64,000 nt of DNA from Melastoma dodecandrum (Eukaryota; Streptophyta; Magnoliopsida; Myrtales; Melastomataceae), in contig JARUPY010000405.1 of NCBI GenBank assembly GCA_029817715.1, positions 1 through 64,000 on the forward strand, given 5' to 3'. The notes under the pieces were generated by a model. The model was not told where the DNA came from. It saw nothing but the letters and a program-made list of their open reading frames with translations, and made no database searches. Every line of letters starts with the position of its first letter. Position 1 is the first letter of the stretch. Positions 37,568 to 49,683 of the stretch are shown here, in pieces. Position numbers and translations under genes: made by a program.

Positions 37568-38215
37568 GTATCTTGGTGGAATCTCTGGAGGAGGGCTCGC
37601 CACATCACCGTTCGACAACGACAACGAGTTCTTTCCAGGGAAGAGCAGCTTCTCGGTGTATCTCATCGAACCTCCGAGTGTTGGTATGTGGTTCTCTTTA
37701 TCGCTCTTCTTGACATCCTTATCTCGACCGCTGTTCTCAAACCTACCGATCTCGTTAGTGCTCCTCTGTCTCCCGATAGCCGCCAACGCAGGCGAATCCC
37801 CCGTCCCGTCCCCCTTCCTGTCAATAAAATCCCTCGGCCTCTCGTACCCCCGGAGATCAGCCAAGGTGCCGACCTTCTTGCACTGGATGGTGTGGTAGAC
37901 GATATCCCCGTCGCGGAGGGCCACAAACCTCCCCGAGCCACAGCATGGCGATGGAGACGTGGCTGGGGGGTTCAGGAGAAATGGGTTAGGCAGAGGCACT
38001 GGGGAAATGGGTCGCTGAGATCCAACTCCCTAAGGACAGGACCCGTCTCTGGCTCCAGCAATATCATCTTCGCTGGCGGCTGAGGGTGGTGGCTTTGGGA
38101 TGATAGTTGAGGTGGGGTGGGGCTTGGGTGGAAGAAAAGTGACGTGGCCAGGAGGTTTTGAGAAGGGGTTAGGGTTTTTATACATGACTGAGAGGATTTC
38201 GTTGATGTACTCCAC
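37430..38215 (-). CDS. Unrecognised ORF pair in one frame split by a TAG codon
   Basis: Reading leftward from the ATG at 38215, a 61-codon frame (MEYINEILSVMYKNPNPF, then Pro-rich) ends at a TAG at 38030. The same frame is then open for 200 codons to the stop at 37430, including CCGSGRFVALRDGDIVYHT, YERPRDFIDRKGDG and SDKENHIPTLGG. I know no family. Immediately upstream of the first ATG is a run of T and CCTAG, which looks like a splice acceptor, so the frame may be a downstream exon whose first exon I cannot find. The base composition is GC-rich like a coding region. Alternatives are a pseudogene with one stop, or transcription of the other strand. Confidence 0.35.
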
Positions 38216-38759
38216 CTAGGAAAAAAAAAAAAAAATTAAGATACGTCGGATAATTTAAAAATTTACCGTAATGACCATTAAGAATAAGACCAAATAATAA
38301 AAAACCAAATTCAAGAATTTTTAAACGATTTGCTAAAACCTAAAGTTGGCCTGATGAAGCCAAATATCGATATTTTGTCAAGAAAAAATAAAATTATGTT
38401 TATATTTTAAATTTTCTATATAAAAAATGAATTGTCTTCGTATTTTTTTAAAATAAATACCTACATTTTGTTCACTAACATATCCTATCTTTCTAATAAA
38501 TTGATCAATTATATCAAGAACTGGAAGATCGTCCGATCAACATAAACGCTTTTAACATTTGTAGAAAAGATATCTAGATAGTTTCGAAATTTTGAAAATA
38601 ATGTTTTAAAGCCAAGCCTCAGTTTTAGGAAAGAATTTAGTTACCAATCTGGAATAATATGAATGTGATGGTACCTTTATATAATCGTACAATGAGATGA
38701 ATCCCAAGACATGGTTCGACAAAGAATTGTTATCGGAACAAACTCCCGGGACCTCTAGA
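38216..38759. other. AT-rich gap, probable 3' region of the CrRLK1L gene
   Basis: No gene is visible. A poly(A) run lies at 38221-38235, and 38575-38605 carries, on the minus strand, the AATTTCGAAACTAT-type repeat. The right 120 bp is likely the 3' untranslated region of the receptor kinase. Confidence 0.5.
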
Positions 38760-41297
38760 TCAGCTCAGTTCGTTCGAGAGAGACTCGCTGCTGCCTCGAT
38801 CCTGAGTTTCTGAAGCACTAAGCAGTAACCAAGCATCGTGGAGCTGCAGGCTATACTCCAGATGCCACAGGACGTCCCCCATTGTGGGCCGGTTCATGCC
38901 CTCGTCCGCCAGACACTTCTCTGCTATTTCCCCGAACTTCTCCATCGACTGCAGAGAATACTTCCCCCTGAGATACGGGTCGATAATGGTTTCGAGGGAT
39001 CTCTGTCGTTGCCACCTCAAAGCCCATTCCGCGAGGTTTATCTGATCTTTCGGGAGGCTAGGGTCTATAACAGCCCGAGCGCACACGACCTCGAACAACA
39101 CGACCCCAAAGGAGTAGACGTCTGATTTCTCCGTCAACTGCTGCCGTCGGAAGTATTCTGGGTCTAAATATCCGAAGCTGCCCTTCACCGCAGTACTGAC
39201 GTGGGTGCGGTCCAAGGCAGGGCCCATCTTGGAAAGGCCGAAATCGGACATTTTGGCGACAAAATCCTCGTCGAGCAGGATATTGGTCGTCTTGACATCA
39301 CGATGGATTATTCCCCCATTGGCGCCCGTATGGAGATAATGGAGTCCTCTCGCCGCACCGATACAAACTTCCAGCCGCTGCTTCCAGCTCAATGGCGGCA
39401 GATCGTGGCCAAAAAGATGGCTTCTAAGAGTCCCATTCCCCATACACTCATAAACCAAGATCATCTCGTTATTTTCTTCACAAAAACCAATCAAGGACAC
39501 CAGATGCCGATGCCTGAGCTTTGAGAGCATCTCGATCTCCGTCTCGAATTCAGCCAGGCCTTGCTGGGATTGAGGATGCGCTCGTTTGATAGCAGCAAGG
39601 ACTCCATCTTCGATTTCTCCTCTGTAGACCTTACCGAAGCCCCCAAATCCGATAACCATGCCTTCGTCGAAATTCTTCGTGGCTGTCTTAATCTCTGCTA
39701 TGGTAAATCTCCTTCCTATTCTAGCAGATTGCACCGAGCCATTTTGGGGTTTGCGTGCAGTTATCCCCTTGGCATTAGCCATGCTATGTGTGATAGCACC
39801 ATGAAGGAACAGAGGTCGCCAGCCAGGAGCGTTGCCTTTGTGATCAGCCAAATGCCGTCTTCGTCTTTTGCAAAAGAGAAAGACAAGAGCAGCTATGACT
39901 GCGAGAATCACTACAGAAGCAGCACCAACCCCGATAACTAGCCAGAGAGTGATAGCCTTTGATTTTTCATTCGGGGATGAAGGAAAACTAAATCTGTCTA
40001 AAGAAGCGAGATTTCCGTCCCGGCTCAACTTAAAGACCTCTAGACCATTTAAGAGAGCGTCGGTTCCCGCAGCACTGGTCGCTGTTTCCGGCCCAAGCTG
40101 AATCCACAAGGTGTTGAGTTTCGGAGAAACCGTGTCCATGTAATCCTGATGATAAGCTCTGTTCTTGCCTCCGGCTTGTACATAGATATCATAATTGTTA
40201 GCCGCTGTTCTGTTATTCACATAGATCCGGAAATTCCTCTCGTTCGGTCGTTCGTACTGCAGCTCACAGAAATGCAGCCTGACCAAGTAGTCAAAATCAG
40301 GATCCACAAACAGTTTCCACGACATGTTGATCCTTTTCTCGAGAACTTGGGCATTGGAAATGGTTTTTGCTGATTCATAAAGGAGGAGGGGGGCTGAAGA
40401 TGAGTCATTTACTGAAGCATAACTTACATTGGACGAATTCTTAACTTCAGATCCGGCATCTGCATTGATCATGTAGCCGGTATCCCCTTCCCATGTCCTC
40501 CAAAGATCCGAGTCATCGCTCGGTTTGATTCCTGGCCCACCAACATCTAACCTGTACAATGTCTCCATCCCTCGCCCGCTCACACTCACAGGTGCCGCAT
40601 TTCCACCGACCTTGCTAAGGGAGACAGGGAACAACTTATTTACAACGGGGACAACCTCAATCGCATTTATGAATGCAATTGATGCTTCACTGGGCCGAAA
40701 CTCGATAACAAGTTCTCCAGAACTAACCGAGAGAAAATACTCCTTGATCACGTACAAAGAATTATTGCCACCCGAGTCCCGCAATCTCGAGTTCCTATTC
40801 AAAATCTCATCTCGAATGTTGTATTCTATCATCAACCTCAGCCCATCTGCCACCACCCCAAATCTAGAGTTGTTCATATTGCGCCCATCGAAAGGAAACG
40901 GACAAAAATGAAGCCGGAGAAAACAATCCCCCTGGACACCCTGGACAGTGTAATTCGTAGGATTCTCAAAAACTCGAGCCGTTCCATAGAGCGTCCCTTT
41001 CAAGGAATCCCCGCTCAATTCCGAACTCACAGCAACCACCCCCGTCGAACTTAAGGTCAGATTACCGTTCCCCGGATTCAAGTCTCCGATCCATCTTCGA
41101 CCATCAACCACGATACTCGAATTCGCCCCACAGCTCACCAAGGTGCTCCACGGCTGATCCTCCGCCTCAACAAACCCCGAACACAAAATCCCAACCACCA
41201 AACCCAATACCCAAATCAAAACCTTCGCCTTTCTTTCACAGGGACCGCATACTACCATTTCCAACATCAGCTCCGCGGACGTCGGAAATCCCACCAA
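38760..41297 (-). CDS. CrRLK1L malectin-like receptor kinase, HERK2-type
   Basis: A single uninterrupted exon encodes 845 residues, as is usual for the Catharanthus roseus RLK1-like family. A hydrophobic signal anchor is at about 26-42, although the start has extra residues before it. The malectin-like ectodomain (about 50-430) has FLRLHFCPF, LDVGGPGIKPSDDSDLWRTW and YLVRLHFCEL. The transmembrane helix is at about 449-476, followed by KRRRR. The kinase (about 540-815) has the glycine loop GFGGFG (550-555), Lys571, HRD (665-667), DFG (685-687) and GSFGYLDPEY in the activation segment, so it is an active RD-type Ser/Thr kinase. The motif wording most resembles Arabidopsis HERK2 (At1g30570) as I recall it. 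Relatives sense cell-wall state or RALF peptides at the plasma membrane. Confidence 0.93.
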   Translation of the reverse strand: MVGFPTSAELMLEMVVCGPCERKAKVLIWVLGLVVGILCSGFVEAEDQPWSTLVSCGANSSIVVDGRRWIGDLNPGNGNLTLSSTGVVAVSSELSGDSLKGTLYGTARVFENPTNYTVQGVQGDCFLRLHFCPFPFDGRNMNNSRFGVVADGLRLMIEYNIRDEILNRNSRLRDSGGNNSLYVIKEYFLSVSSGELVIEFRPSEASIAFINAIEVVPVVNKLFPVSLSKVGGNAAPVSVSGRGMETLYRLDVGGPGIKPSDDSDLWRTWEGDTGYMINADAGSEVKNSSNVSYASVNDSSSAPLLLYESAKTISNAQVLEKRINMSWKLFVDPDFDYLVRLHFCELQYERPNERNFRIYVNNRTAANNYDIYVQAGGKNRAYHQDYMDTVSPKLNTLWIQLGPETATSAAGTDALLNGLEVFKLSRDGNLASLDRFSFPSSPNEKSKAITLWLVIGVGAASVVILAVIAALVFLFCKRRRRHLADHKGNAPGWRPLFLHGAITHSMANAKGITARKPQNGSVQSARIGRRFTIAEIKTATKNFDEGMVIGFGGFGKVYRGEIEDGVLAAIKRAHPQSQQGLAEFETEIEMLSKLRHRHLVSLIGFCEENNEMILVYECMGNGTLRSHLFGHDLPPLSWKQRLEVCIGAARGLHYLHTGANGGIIHRDVKTTNILLDEDFVAKMSDFGLSKMGPALDRTHVSTAVKGSFGYLDPEYFRRQQLTEKSDVYSFGVVLFEVVCARAVIDPSLPKDQINLAEWALRWQRQRSLETIIDPYLRGKYSLQSMEKFGEIAEKCLADEGMNRPTMGDVLWHLEYSLQLHDAWLLLSASETQDRGSSESLSNELS

Positions 41298-41709
41298 CAG
41301 CCGATCCCAAACACCCTTTAAAAAACTCTCACCTCACAAACACCATTCCCACCGGAGGCATTGTATCAAACACAAGGATATCATAAAAGAACGCCCCGAG
41401 AACCCCACTTCCTACAACATCACCGCCAGATCCGACCGACCCAGTTGACCCACAAAACGCTGTCGCAAGCAGACCAATACCCAAGTCGGGAAATCCCGGA
41501 AAGTTCCTAACTTTACGAATATCGATCGCCTCTTGGGGGGGTGGGTAAGAGAAGCCGCTGAACTGCGGTTTTTTAAGGTAATTGAAAGGGGCGGGGAGTC
41601 GCCGGTTATTGTAAGAAAGACGTGCTCGTGCTGACGATGGGCAAAAAGGGAAAAGAAGTCCGACTTTGTCTTCTAGCTTGGTAACACAAAATTTAACAAT
41701 AAATAAACA
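41298..41709. promoter_or_regulatory. Probable promoter and leader of the CrRLK1L gene
   Basis: This gap precedes the receptor kinase start codon. A G-rich run on the plus strand (GGGGGGGTGGG near 41536) and AT-rich stretches are present. No TATA box was assigned with confidence. The region ends abruptly at a MITE. Confidence 0.35.
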
Positions 41710-42268
41710 GGCAAAATATTAATTTATAGCCTCTAACTTTCTATTTTGTCATTAACTTAGATTGTTATATAATTTTGTCCTCAACTTTTGTTTTTATTTG
41801 ATTTTGGCCAATCTAAGCCAAACAGACCTTAATAGACAATTTTCATTTATCGGCTAAAAAGGAAAAAAATTTCAAAAAATAGGAAATAATATTGAAACTT
41901 TTCATTTGTATTTTTTTTTATAAAATTTTGATGGACAAATCAAGTGAATTGGAAGCAGAAGTTAACGATAGTTGCTGATGTTGTCAAAAAATATGAAAAA
42001 TCGATGAATGTCGGATGATGTTCTATTAGGAGGTGACTACTACGGATAAATTAGATTATGTGACGAACGAATGAGAGGTCGAAACTCAACTATTATAAGA
42101 CACGGATCAGACTATATTAAGGCCTTGTTTGGCTTTCACTAAAAGAAATTCATGATTGGCCAAAATAAAAATAAAAATAAAAGTTAGTGACAAAATTATA
42201 TAGCAAACTAAGTTAATGACAAAACAGAAAGTTGACTCAAAGTTGAGGCCATAAACGTATATTTTGCC
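41710..42268. mobile_element. Long-TIR MITE, copy 1
   Basis: A 559-bp non-coding element opens with GGCAAAATAT and closes with the complement, ATATTTTGCC. The terminal inverted repeats extend about 125 bp, including matching blocks TTTTGTCATTAACTTAG and ATATAATTTTGTC. Both flanks carry AATAAATAAACA, so the target duplication is 9-12 bp. Long TIRs and a target duplication of about 9 bp fit a Mutator-derived MITE. It lies about 410 bp upstream of the receptor kinase start. It has no ORF. Confidence 0.85.
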
Positions 42269-45200
42269 AAATAAATAAACAAAAACATTATTGCATAAAT
42301 TATGGCATGTGTAGGACAGCAATGAGTTTGATTCTCATTCAATTTTGGGTTCCATGAATCCCAACATCCTGATCAAAAAGTGGTCCATGAAGTAACCAAA
42401 TGTTGTGTTTGGTTTTCCAACAAACATTCGATCACGAACGCGACCCGTTACTTACGCGCTTTATCGCGACTATATTCGTCGTCGACGTGTCATGCGATGA
42501 TGAGCAGGATGTGGGGCAGTCCACATCATTTATGGAGGACATAAATCAAAATGGACCCATTTGTCAATATTCATTCAATTATGTGGTCTTGTGTCCCCTA
42601 GAATTGGACCAGAATTCAACCCAGTTCAGATTTCCCCACAAATCTTGATGTTTTTTTGGCAAGAACATGAGAGAAAAAAATTATATTAACTTTAGTAATT
42701 ATGGGATGACAGAACCAGGAGATTTACCAGCCCATAAATTGTGTGTGTGTGTGTGTTTTTTTTAAGTATTTTGGATTCTGTGTTGATTACAAAAATAGTA
42801 AATTTATGGGTCCTTTTTTTCATTAAAGTGAAAAAAGCAAAAAGTGATGGGTGTCAATTATTTTGTGGGGCTTCTGAAGTTGATTTAGTCATAGTGGGGT
42901 CCCATATTTGGCCCCGTTGCCTTTCCTAATCCTCCAAAACATATTGCTCATGTAAGAACGTCTATGATTTACTCGATAATTTTATATTCGAATATCAACC
43001 ATAGTGTCTTTATTAAATCTTACTTTAATGGACCAATGGACGTAAATTCGTCGTGAGATAATCTCACTATGTTCGTAGAGAGATGTACTTCCTTTACTTG
43101 TTTGTTAAATCAACAAGCTTACTCATACGAGCTAAAATATCGTTAGTTTTGAAAAAAAAATTATCAAATACGATTCGAGTTTGCAAAACATTGATGCGCT
43201 CGATAATCATACCACTCAATTTAAAGAAAAAAGACGCGGTTACTGACCGCGCCTTTGGTACAACTAGATAAAGTCGGGGCTGGAATCGCGTCTTTGATTC
43301 CTGTACATCAGGAGAAATTTTTTTAAGTGTGTGAAAGACAGGATGGCAAAGGCGTGTGCAGTTCCAACTCGTCCTTGCACAGCTCCGCCTTATGACGTGG
43401 TTGAGAATCGCATCTGTTTTGTAAATTGAGTGACGAGGTGTTCATGGCACCTTAGGAACGATGTTTCAAGTAAATTAAAAATTAAGACATGTCAAAATGC
43501 TTTAATATTTATTATTGGAAAAATATAGGAATTAAATAAAATTAAATAAATCCACTGGTGCTGATCAGAGATTTGTCTGTTTGTGTCCGTACTAAAATAG
43601 TAGTACCATCAGTGGAAGTGGAAGGGGCACATTTTCTTTTTTTATTAATATAACTCGTTTCCATGCGAGTGAATCTAAGCAGTAGAATTTACTATCGTTT
43701 TTAAAATGAAATAAGGTTAAAAAAATTTCTCAATGCATTTTCTCCATGTTGTTTGGTTACGTGACAAAACCAACGGAAGAGAATGTATGGGAACAAAAAA
43801 ATTTTGGATACTTGTTTTCCTTTTCCCTTGATTTTTTGATGAAAGTAAACGCGACATTTGGTCCGAGAGCTCTGTAATAAATTAATAATAAAGTAAATAG
43901 TTAATTTCACTATAAATTCATTTTATAAAATTCAATTTCACTACTTAAAAATTCGCTTTATAAAAGTCGATAAGTCACGAATTAAAAATTTCTTAAATTA
44001 CAATCGTATTTAATTACTTTTTTTTTAAATCAACTGTATATTTGTATAAAGCAGCTTTCTTTTATCTTTATGCGAGACATGAAAAATGAAGTCATAACGA
44101 TAATTCCAAAGAAGAAGAGGGGCGGTGGGGGTTTGATAATTAAATGTTTCATTTGTCCTTTCTGGCCAGCAATCCATGTGCACTTCCCCTAAGTACTGAG
44201 GAAGAGATGGACCCTGCCAATTCTCTATGTGCAACTATCTGCCCGGGGGGTAAAAGACGAGGCTTCGAGTTTTCTTACACGGTCGACACCGGAAAATCAG
44301 CATCGTAATCAGTGATTTTATTATTACACAACAAGCAATGTTTTATCTCTGCTCATAAAATTCGAGCTTCAAAATTCGCAAAACAGTAATTTTAAAATGA
44401 GTCGAAATGATTCGAAATCGGAGGCGGCAACTTCAATTTTACTTGACTCTTGATTTTCAAGGTAACATTAGTCAAATTAAAAGTTTGCAATTCCGATTTT
44501 TTTTAAGGAGTGGAAATAGAAATCGGAGTTACAAAATTCGATTTCGGGATATTATTTAACGAATTTTAAAATTACCTACTTTAATTTACTAAATATTTTC
44601 GTGACTAACGTTATTTTGTAATAAAACCCTGTAAAATTCACTTAAAAACCCTTTAATATTCGAATCAAGCAGGCATTTTACATTCATTGGTTCTTGTTTG
44701 GGGATCACCAGGCCTTTGAACCGACTAAGAAACATCTTAGTTTTAGAAAAGAAAGAGTATACTTTAACTTGAGTTCCGATGGAATCTTGTGCATTAGCAC
44801 CGATATACTAAACATCTTGCAGTGCTTAGACCGAAGTAAATATTTTACAATAATGGTGTCTGAACCGTTTTTGTAATGTTATGCAGATTACACGGAATGG
44901 TATTTGACAGGCCTGGAAAATCGATTCCATTTCAGCCACACAACACACAGCAGGATCATGCCGAATGAAGCAGGCATCCGGGGGCCCCGGACATTATGCG
45001 AGCCCGTCATGGTGAAAACACATGACGGAGAAGCATGTACCTTGGAAACCAGCCAATCAATCCCGGACTGCCCAAACACTACAAATACAAGAGTACTGCA
45101 CAAGAGACTATATATAGGGCATCCTCTCCAGACGGTCGACGATCATGACAGATGAAATGGCCCCATTACTCAGAAAACCCTATGACCTAATAGAACAGTA

Positions 45201-45332
45201 GGTTGATTACGGATACTGACTCTTAAGGTGCAACACAAACTAACCAAGGAGGAAAATTGTCGACCATGCTCATTCTTTGGGATGCAGTAAAAGCTCCGCA
45301 TTAATGGGCGCGAATGACGGTTCGTGTGAGTC
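42269..45332. other. Long AT-rich intergenic stretch before NF-YA
   Basis: No gene is supported. There is a short GT microsatellite at about 42740-42757. 44390-44600 carries a degraded AT-rich repeat related to those at 6.8, 30.5 and 52.2 kb. The last 300-400 bp is probably the NF-YA 3' untranslated region. All ORFs are under 85 codons and AT-rich. Confidence 0.5.
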
Positions 45333-46613
45333 CTAAGATGTGTCCCTGGAAGCAGGTTTGTCCCCATCATAAGCTGGGGCGACGTTCTGCTGGGATTTAA
45401 CAGAGGTCAAGACCTCATTCTGCTGATTTTCTTTCTTTTTTGCATTAAGGAACCGGCCTCCACAACCTCTCGCTCGCCTTATTGCATGTTGATGTCGAGA
45501 TTCGTGCAGATATGGCTGCAATATTTAGCACGAAGCGAATGATTTTATGACTAAAGTGGATGCAAGGAAATGAGAACTAGAATGTGAAATGGTGTCATGC
45601 AAATTATAGCAATCCATTCTAGGTCAGTGCATACGACAATGGAAATTGTGGCCATTCAAATGATCCGTGAAACTGAGGTTCTTGCATGCCTTTAAAATCG
45701 TTCTAAAACGACAAACCAAACTGAGTATCTTCAATCTTCGCCATTTTCACATTCAAAATCAAGTTAAGTCTGAAATTGCAACATACCTTTCGTGACTTGA
45801 CAATTTTATTCTCTAACTCCGCTTTTGCACGAGATTGTCTACGCCGTAAGATGCCATGGTATTGTTTAGCATTAACAAAGACGGGCTCCTCGACTGCATC
45901 CGATGGCAGGGGAACTCCCGCCTGTTGAAGTCCCATGAATTGTAGGTGGATCTAGGACATGCCATATTTCAATTTTATACATTATAAAACACATAACAAT
46001 CTGGGTATCCATAGTTCTTCAACTTTGTAAAGTTATGAATAACACAAAAATTGTCGAAAAGCATGTAACGTGAAACCCACCATATGCTGGCCTTCATAAG
46101 ACTGTGGCGGATATGATTGACCATCGTAAGAAGCAACTATGCTGCTATAATATGGATCGGGATGTGGATATACTGGAGGGACCTAAGAAAAAACCCATAA
46201 ATGTATGTCGCTAAACCCACAAGAAATAATACCGCCAAAGTGGAAAAGGGAATCTTTGAAAAGATGGAGATACTCAAAAAATGAAAATTTACCATTAAAT
46301 TTCCAGGCCCCAGCAGTGGAGCCGGTCCAAATGGCACATTGGGCAGTGTTATGCCAGGATGAGGCAGTCCAGTGGCTGGAAGATGCAGATGATGATTCTT
46401 TCGAGGCTCATCCGCTTCGCTGCTATCTACAAGAGGCATGTATGCGACAAGAATTAGTATCCAGAATGTGTATGGAGACAAGTAGCAAGAAAAGAAAAGA
46501 ACACCAGACTCAGGGAAGCGGGTGGAGGGAAAACAACCACGGTCAGGCAGAAGTTTTCATAAAGCATGCTAATTGGTAAGACTACCTGAAGGGTCGTGCT
46601 CGAAGGAAGTCAT
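45333..46613 (-). CDS. NF-YA transcription factor (NF-YA7/4-type)
   Basis: Five coding exons: 46586-46613, 46293-46426, 46081-46182, 45787-45951 and 45333-45515. They give 612 nt or 203 residues, a typical length. NF-YA is the sequence-specific subunit of the NF-Y trimer at CCAAT boxes. The conserved core (about 109-165) has [18 protein letters not shown], the NF-YB/C-binding helix, then [18 protein letters not shown] and GGRF, the DNA-binding helix. The ATG at 46613 was chosen because [17 protein letters not shown] matches the N-terminus of the NF-YA7/4 group. The exon continues upstream to an acceptor at 46634, so a 5' UTR intron exists. I saw no miR169-like complementary site in the 3' region, as expected for this subgroup. 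Confidence 0.93.
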
Positions 46614-48759
46614 CAGATCGTCAATAGCAGATTCCTGAGCACAATTACAACAGAATAATGAAAACAAAATAAATACTTGCAGTAAGTAACGAAATAAAAA
46701 GCTCCAACATTTGCTTTTGATTGGTAATGAACCTCAAAAAAGAATTCCAATAGCAGCAATATAAATCCATTTACACAGGATACTTTTAGGAAACAGTGTG
46801 AAGGCTTCGAAATGCTGTTAAGCAATTCTGTGAAGCCTACTGAGCTTGAAAGCTTGGCAAGAGTTGTACATAAAGTAAAGAACCACAAGGCAACAAATTT
46901 GCCCTGAGCACCTTGTTTATCTTTTATGGTTCCGAAATTGACAAAAGATACAAGTAGGTGGTCTCGTTGCACTAGTACAGAATCAAGCATCCTGCAAAAG
47001 CTAACATTGGCATTGCTCTCCCACTTCTAAAATTATATTCGCAAAACATGAAATAACTAGAAGTCATGCCTATACGAACTTTTCATGGCGACGAAAGAAA
47101 ACAAATCCGGGAGCAATTTTAGACTTTACTTCCCGGGCAGCTCTAGTTCTTCGCGGGAAAATGAACAAGGTAAAATGTTTGGGCAACATATCACAAGGTA
47201 GACCAAATGGCCATGGAAGATGGACGCATTCAAAACATGCAGAACAAAGAAGCCCTCGTGCAGCCCCAGTCGGGTACTCTGGGTCTGAGCAACTACAGCC
47301 GCCGAAATCACACGACATCAACCAACATCAGCTCATTAGGAAACCTGTACCATTCTAGTAAACTAAAACCCCCGCCAAATCACACTCTCAGGCACAGAGA
47401 GCGATGCCCTGGGAACAGTTACTTCATCTTCCATTTAATTCAAACCGGGATTAGACACAAATCCATGCCACGGAATCCAACAACACTTTCAACCCTATTG
47501 CTAGAAAAACCCACCAAATCACAGCACCCATTCCCCCAAGCACCATAAACCAGATTCCCTCGAAATTAAGCTCAATCCAACCATACCCACAAACCTTTAC
47601 TCCTTCCCCATCAATACCCACCAATTAAAAAAGAAGCACCAACCCGGGCTAAAGATTCCAACTTCGAATTGCCTAAACCAAATGGAACAACGAGCAAAGC
47701 CCTTCAAATTCAGATAAGATTTTGTTACAATGGAAGTTTTACCCAATCTGGAGAAGAGGGGGAAGAAAGGGGGGAGAGGAATTTCACCACGCGGGTGGGG
47801 GGATGGCCCAGAAAACAGTTTTTCGGACTGGTTCAAGGACAACCTTCTCGAAATCTTTTCCTTTTCTTTTCCCTCTTGAATATTGGCTACAATAATAATA
47901 ATAATATAAAGTAATCCGACGAACATAATGATCATGAGTAAGGTATGATTGTATGGTTTTGTTTTTTAAAAAATTCGTGAAATATGTTTCGGTTATAAAA
48001 ATTCACTTAATATCATTCTTAAGTTGCGTTTCAAACCGCGACTTAAAGACACCAAGACACCTCCATTCCCTCGCTTCCAATTTTTACTACATGTACTTAA
48101 GTCACTATTTGAAACTTTACTATTTATCGTGAAAAAATATTTTTGAAATTGAAATCGTATTTCACAGTGTTTTCTATAAAAAATGATAATTACGTCCAAA
48201 CTTCGTACTTATAAATCCTTTTTAATGGATGGATTTATTATTTTAATTTAAATTTTTTAATTTCAATAAAATTCATTTTAAAAGAGGGTTATGTTAACAT
48301 ATTTTGATTTCCCGAGTTAAAGGCGCTCGATTTTGGAATTAGTAGTAGTTGAAAGCACAGTTGATAAGACTGAACTCGGACTTCTAGAGTTTTTTTTTTT
48401 TTTTTGTGGTAAGCAACTTTTAGAGTTGGTATCTCTATAAGTTGGTGTATGTAAGATGGGATTGAACTCGTAAATGATTTAGATCTATATAATTAAAAAT
48501 TTAAATCTACGAAATTATAGAATAAGTGAGTTGTGATTCATGAACTTTTGATCTGAATGTATAGTTAACTTAAAAAACTATAAATCTTATTTTTCGAAAC
48601 TCATAAAAATTAATACAAATACAAAATTCTAAACAGTCATCCAACTAAAGGTGTTAAATAAAATTAAATTTTGATGAATTCATATGAAAATTTTAAATTA
48701 TTATGCTTACCATTAAACAAATTGACTATTTTAAATTCTATTCAGTTCAATATTTTAAT
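46614..48759. other. NF-YA 5' UTR introns, promoter region and intergenic DNA
   Basis: The left part must hold the untranslated first exon or exons of NF-YA, but their limits are not clear. A short AAT microsatellite lies near 47885-47905. A plus-strand frame at 47207-47548 is open but has no family match. From 47950 to 48760 the DNA is AT-rich with no features. Confidence 0.45.
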
Positions 48760-49348
48760 TGTAAAATATCGATTTATGGCATTACGAGTAATTTTTTATT
48801 TTGTCATTAATTTATTTTGTCATCAATTTATTTTGTTATATAATTTTATCACTAATTTTTATTTTTATTTTTAGTTTAGCCAATCTTAAATTTTGTTGCG
48901 CAAATGCCAAACAAACCTTAATACATAATTTTTATTTATCGACTAAAAAAAGAAAAAATATTTAAAAAATGGTAAATAATATTGAAACATTTCATATGTT
49001 ATTTATTTTAAAAATTTGATGACCAAAGTGAGTTGGAAGCCGAATTTGGATAATAGTTGCTGATACCGTAAAAAATACACAAAATTAATGAAGGTCGGAT
49101 GATTGCTCTATTGGGAGGTCATTGCTGTGGATAAAGTGGATTATGAGGTGAAAGAATGAGAGGTTGGAACTCTAATATTATAAATAACGGGTCAAACTAT
49201 ATTAAGACCTTGTTTGGCTTTCGCTATAAGAAATTCAAGATTGTCGAAAATTAATATGAAATAAAAGTTAGTGACAAAATTATATAACAAACTAAAATAA
49301 TGACAAAACACAAAGTTTGCTCAAAGATGATGAGACGTATATTTTGCC
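48760..49348. mobile_element. Long-TIR MITE, copy 2
   Basis: This 589-bp relative of copy 1 lies in the same orientation. It starts TGTAAAATAT and ends ATATTTTGCC, with internal blocks in the same order. The flanks TATTTTAAT and TATTTTAAA differ at one base, consistent with a 9-bp target duplication. It ends about 335 bp before the phosphodiesterase start codon and may supply part of its promoter region. Confidence 0.82.
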
Positions 49349-49683
49349 TATTTTAAAATTATTAAATTATTGTTTTTTTAGTAAAAGATATGCAATGTAC
49401 TCTCTTATGTATTACAATTACATTGAACAAATAAATAATTTTTAAAAATAATTATATAAGATAGTTAATTTTATTTATAATATTATATCATGAAATTATA
49501 GTGAATAAATTAAAGCTTATAAAACCATTAGTTGTCCATGTGATGCATGCCACGTGGCAAACTCACATAAGTCGCTTCGCTTCCACAACATGTTGCATGC
49601 AATGCGATTTAAACCCCCTGTCCGGCATGTTTCATCGTGTGCGCCCTCACCCTGTCCACTCTCCGCCTCCGCCTCCTCCCCCT

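Noticed and set aside
45000..45332. miR169 target site in the NF-YA 3' region
   Set aside because: I looked for the complement of miR169 and saw no credible match; the NF-YA7/4 group often lacks it.
47207..47548. 113-codon plus-strand ORF upstream of NF-YA
   Set aside because: No family resemblance, no promoter or splice support, and it lies where the NF-YA leader should be.
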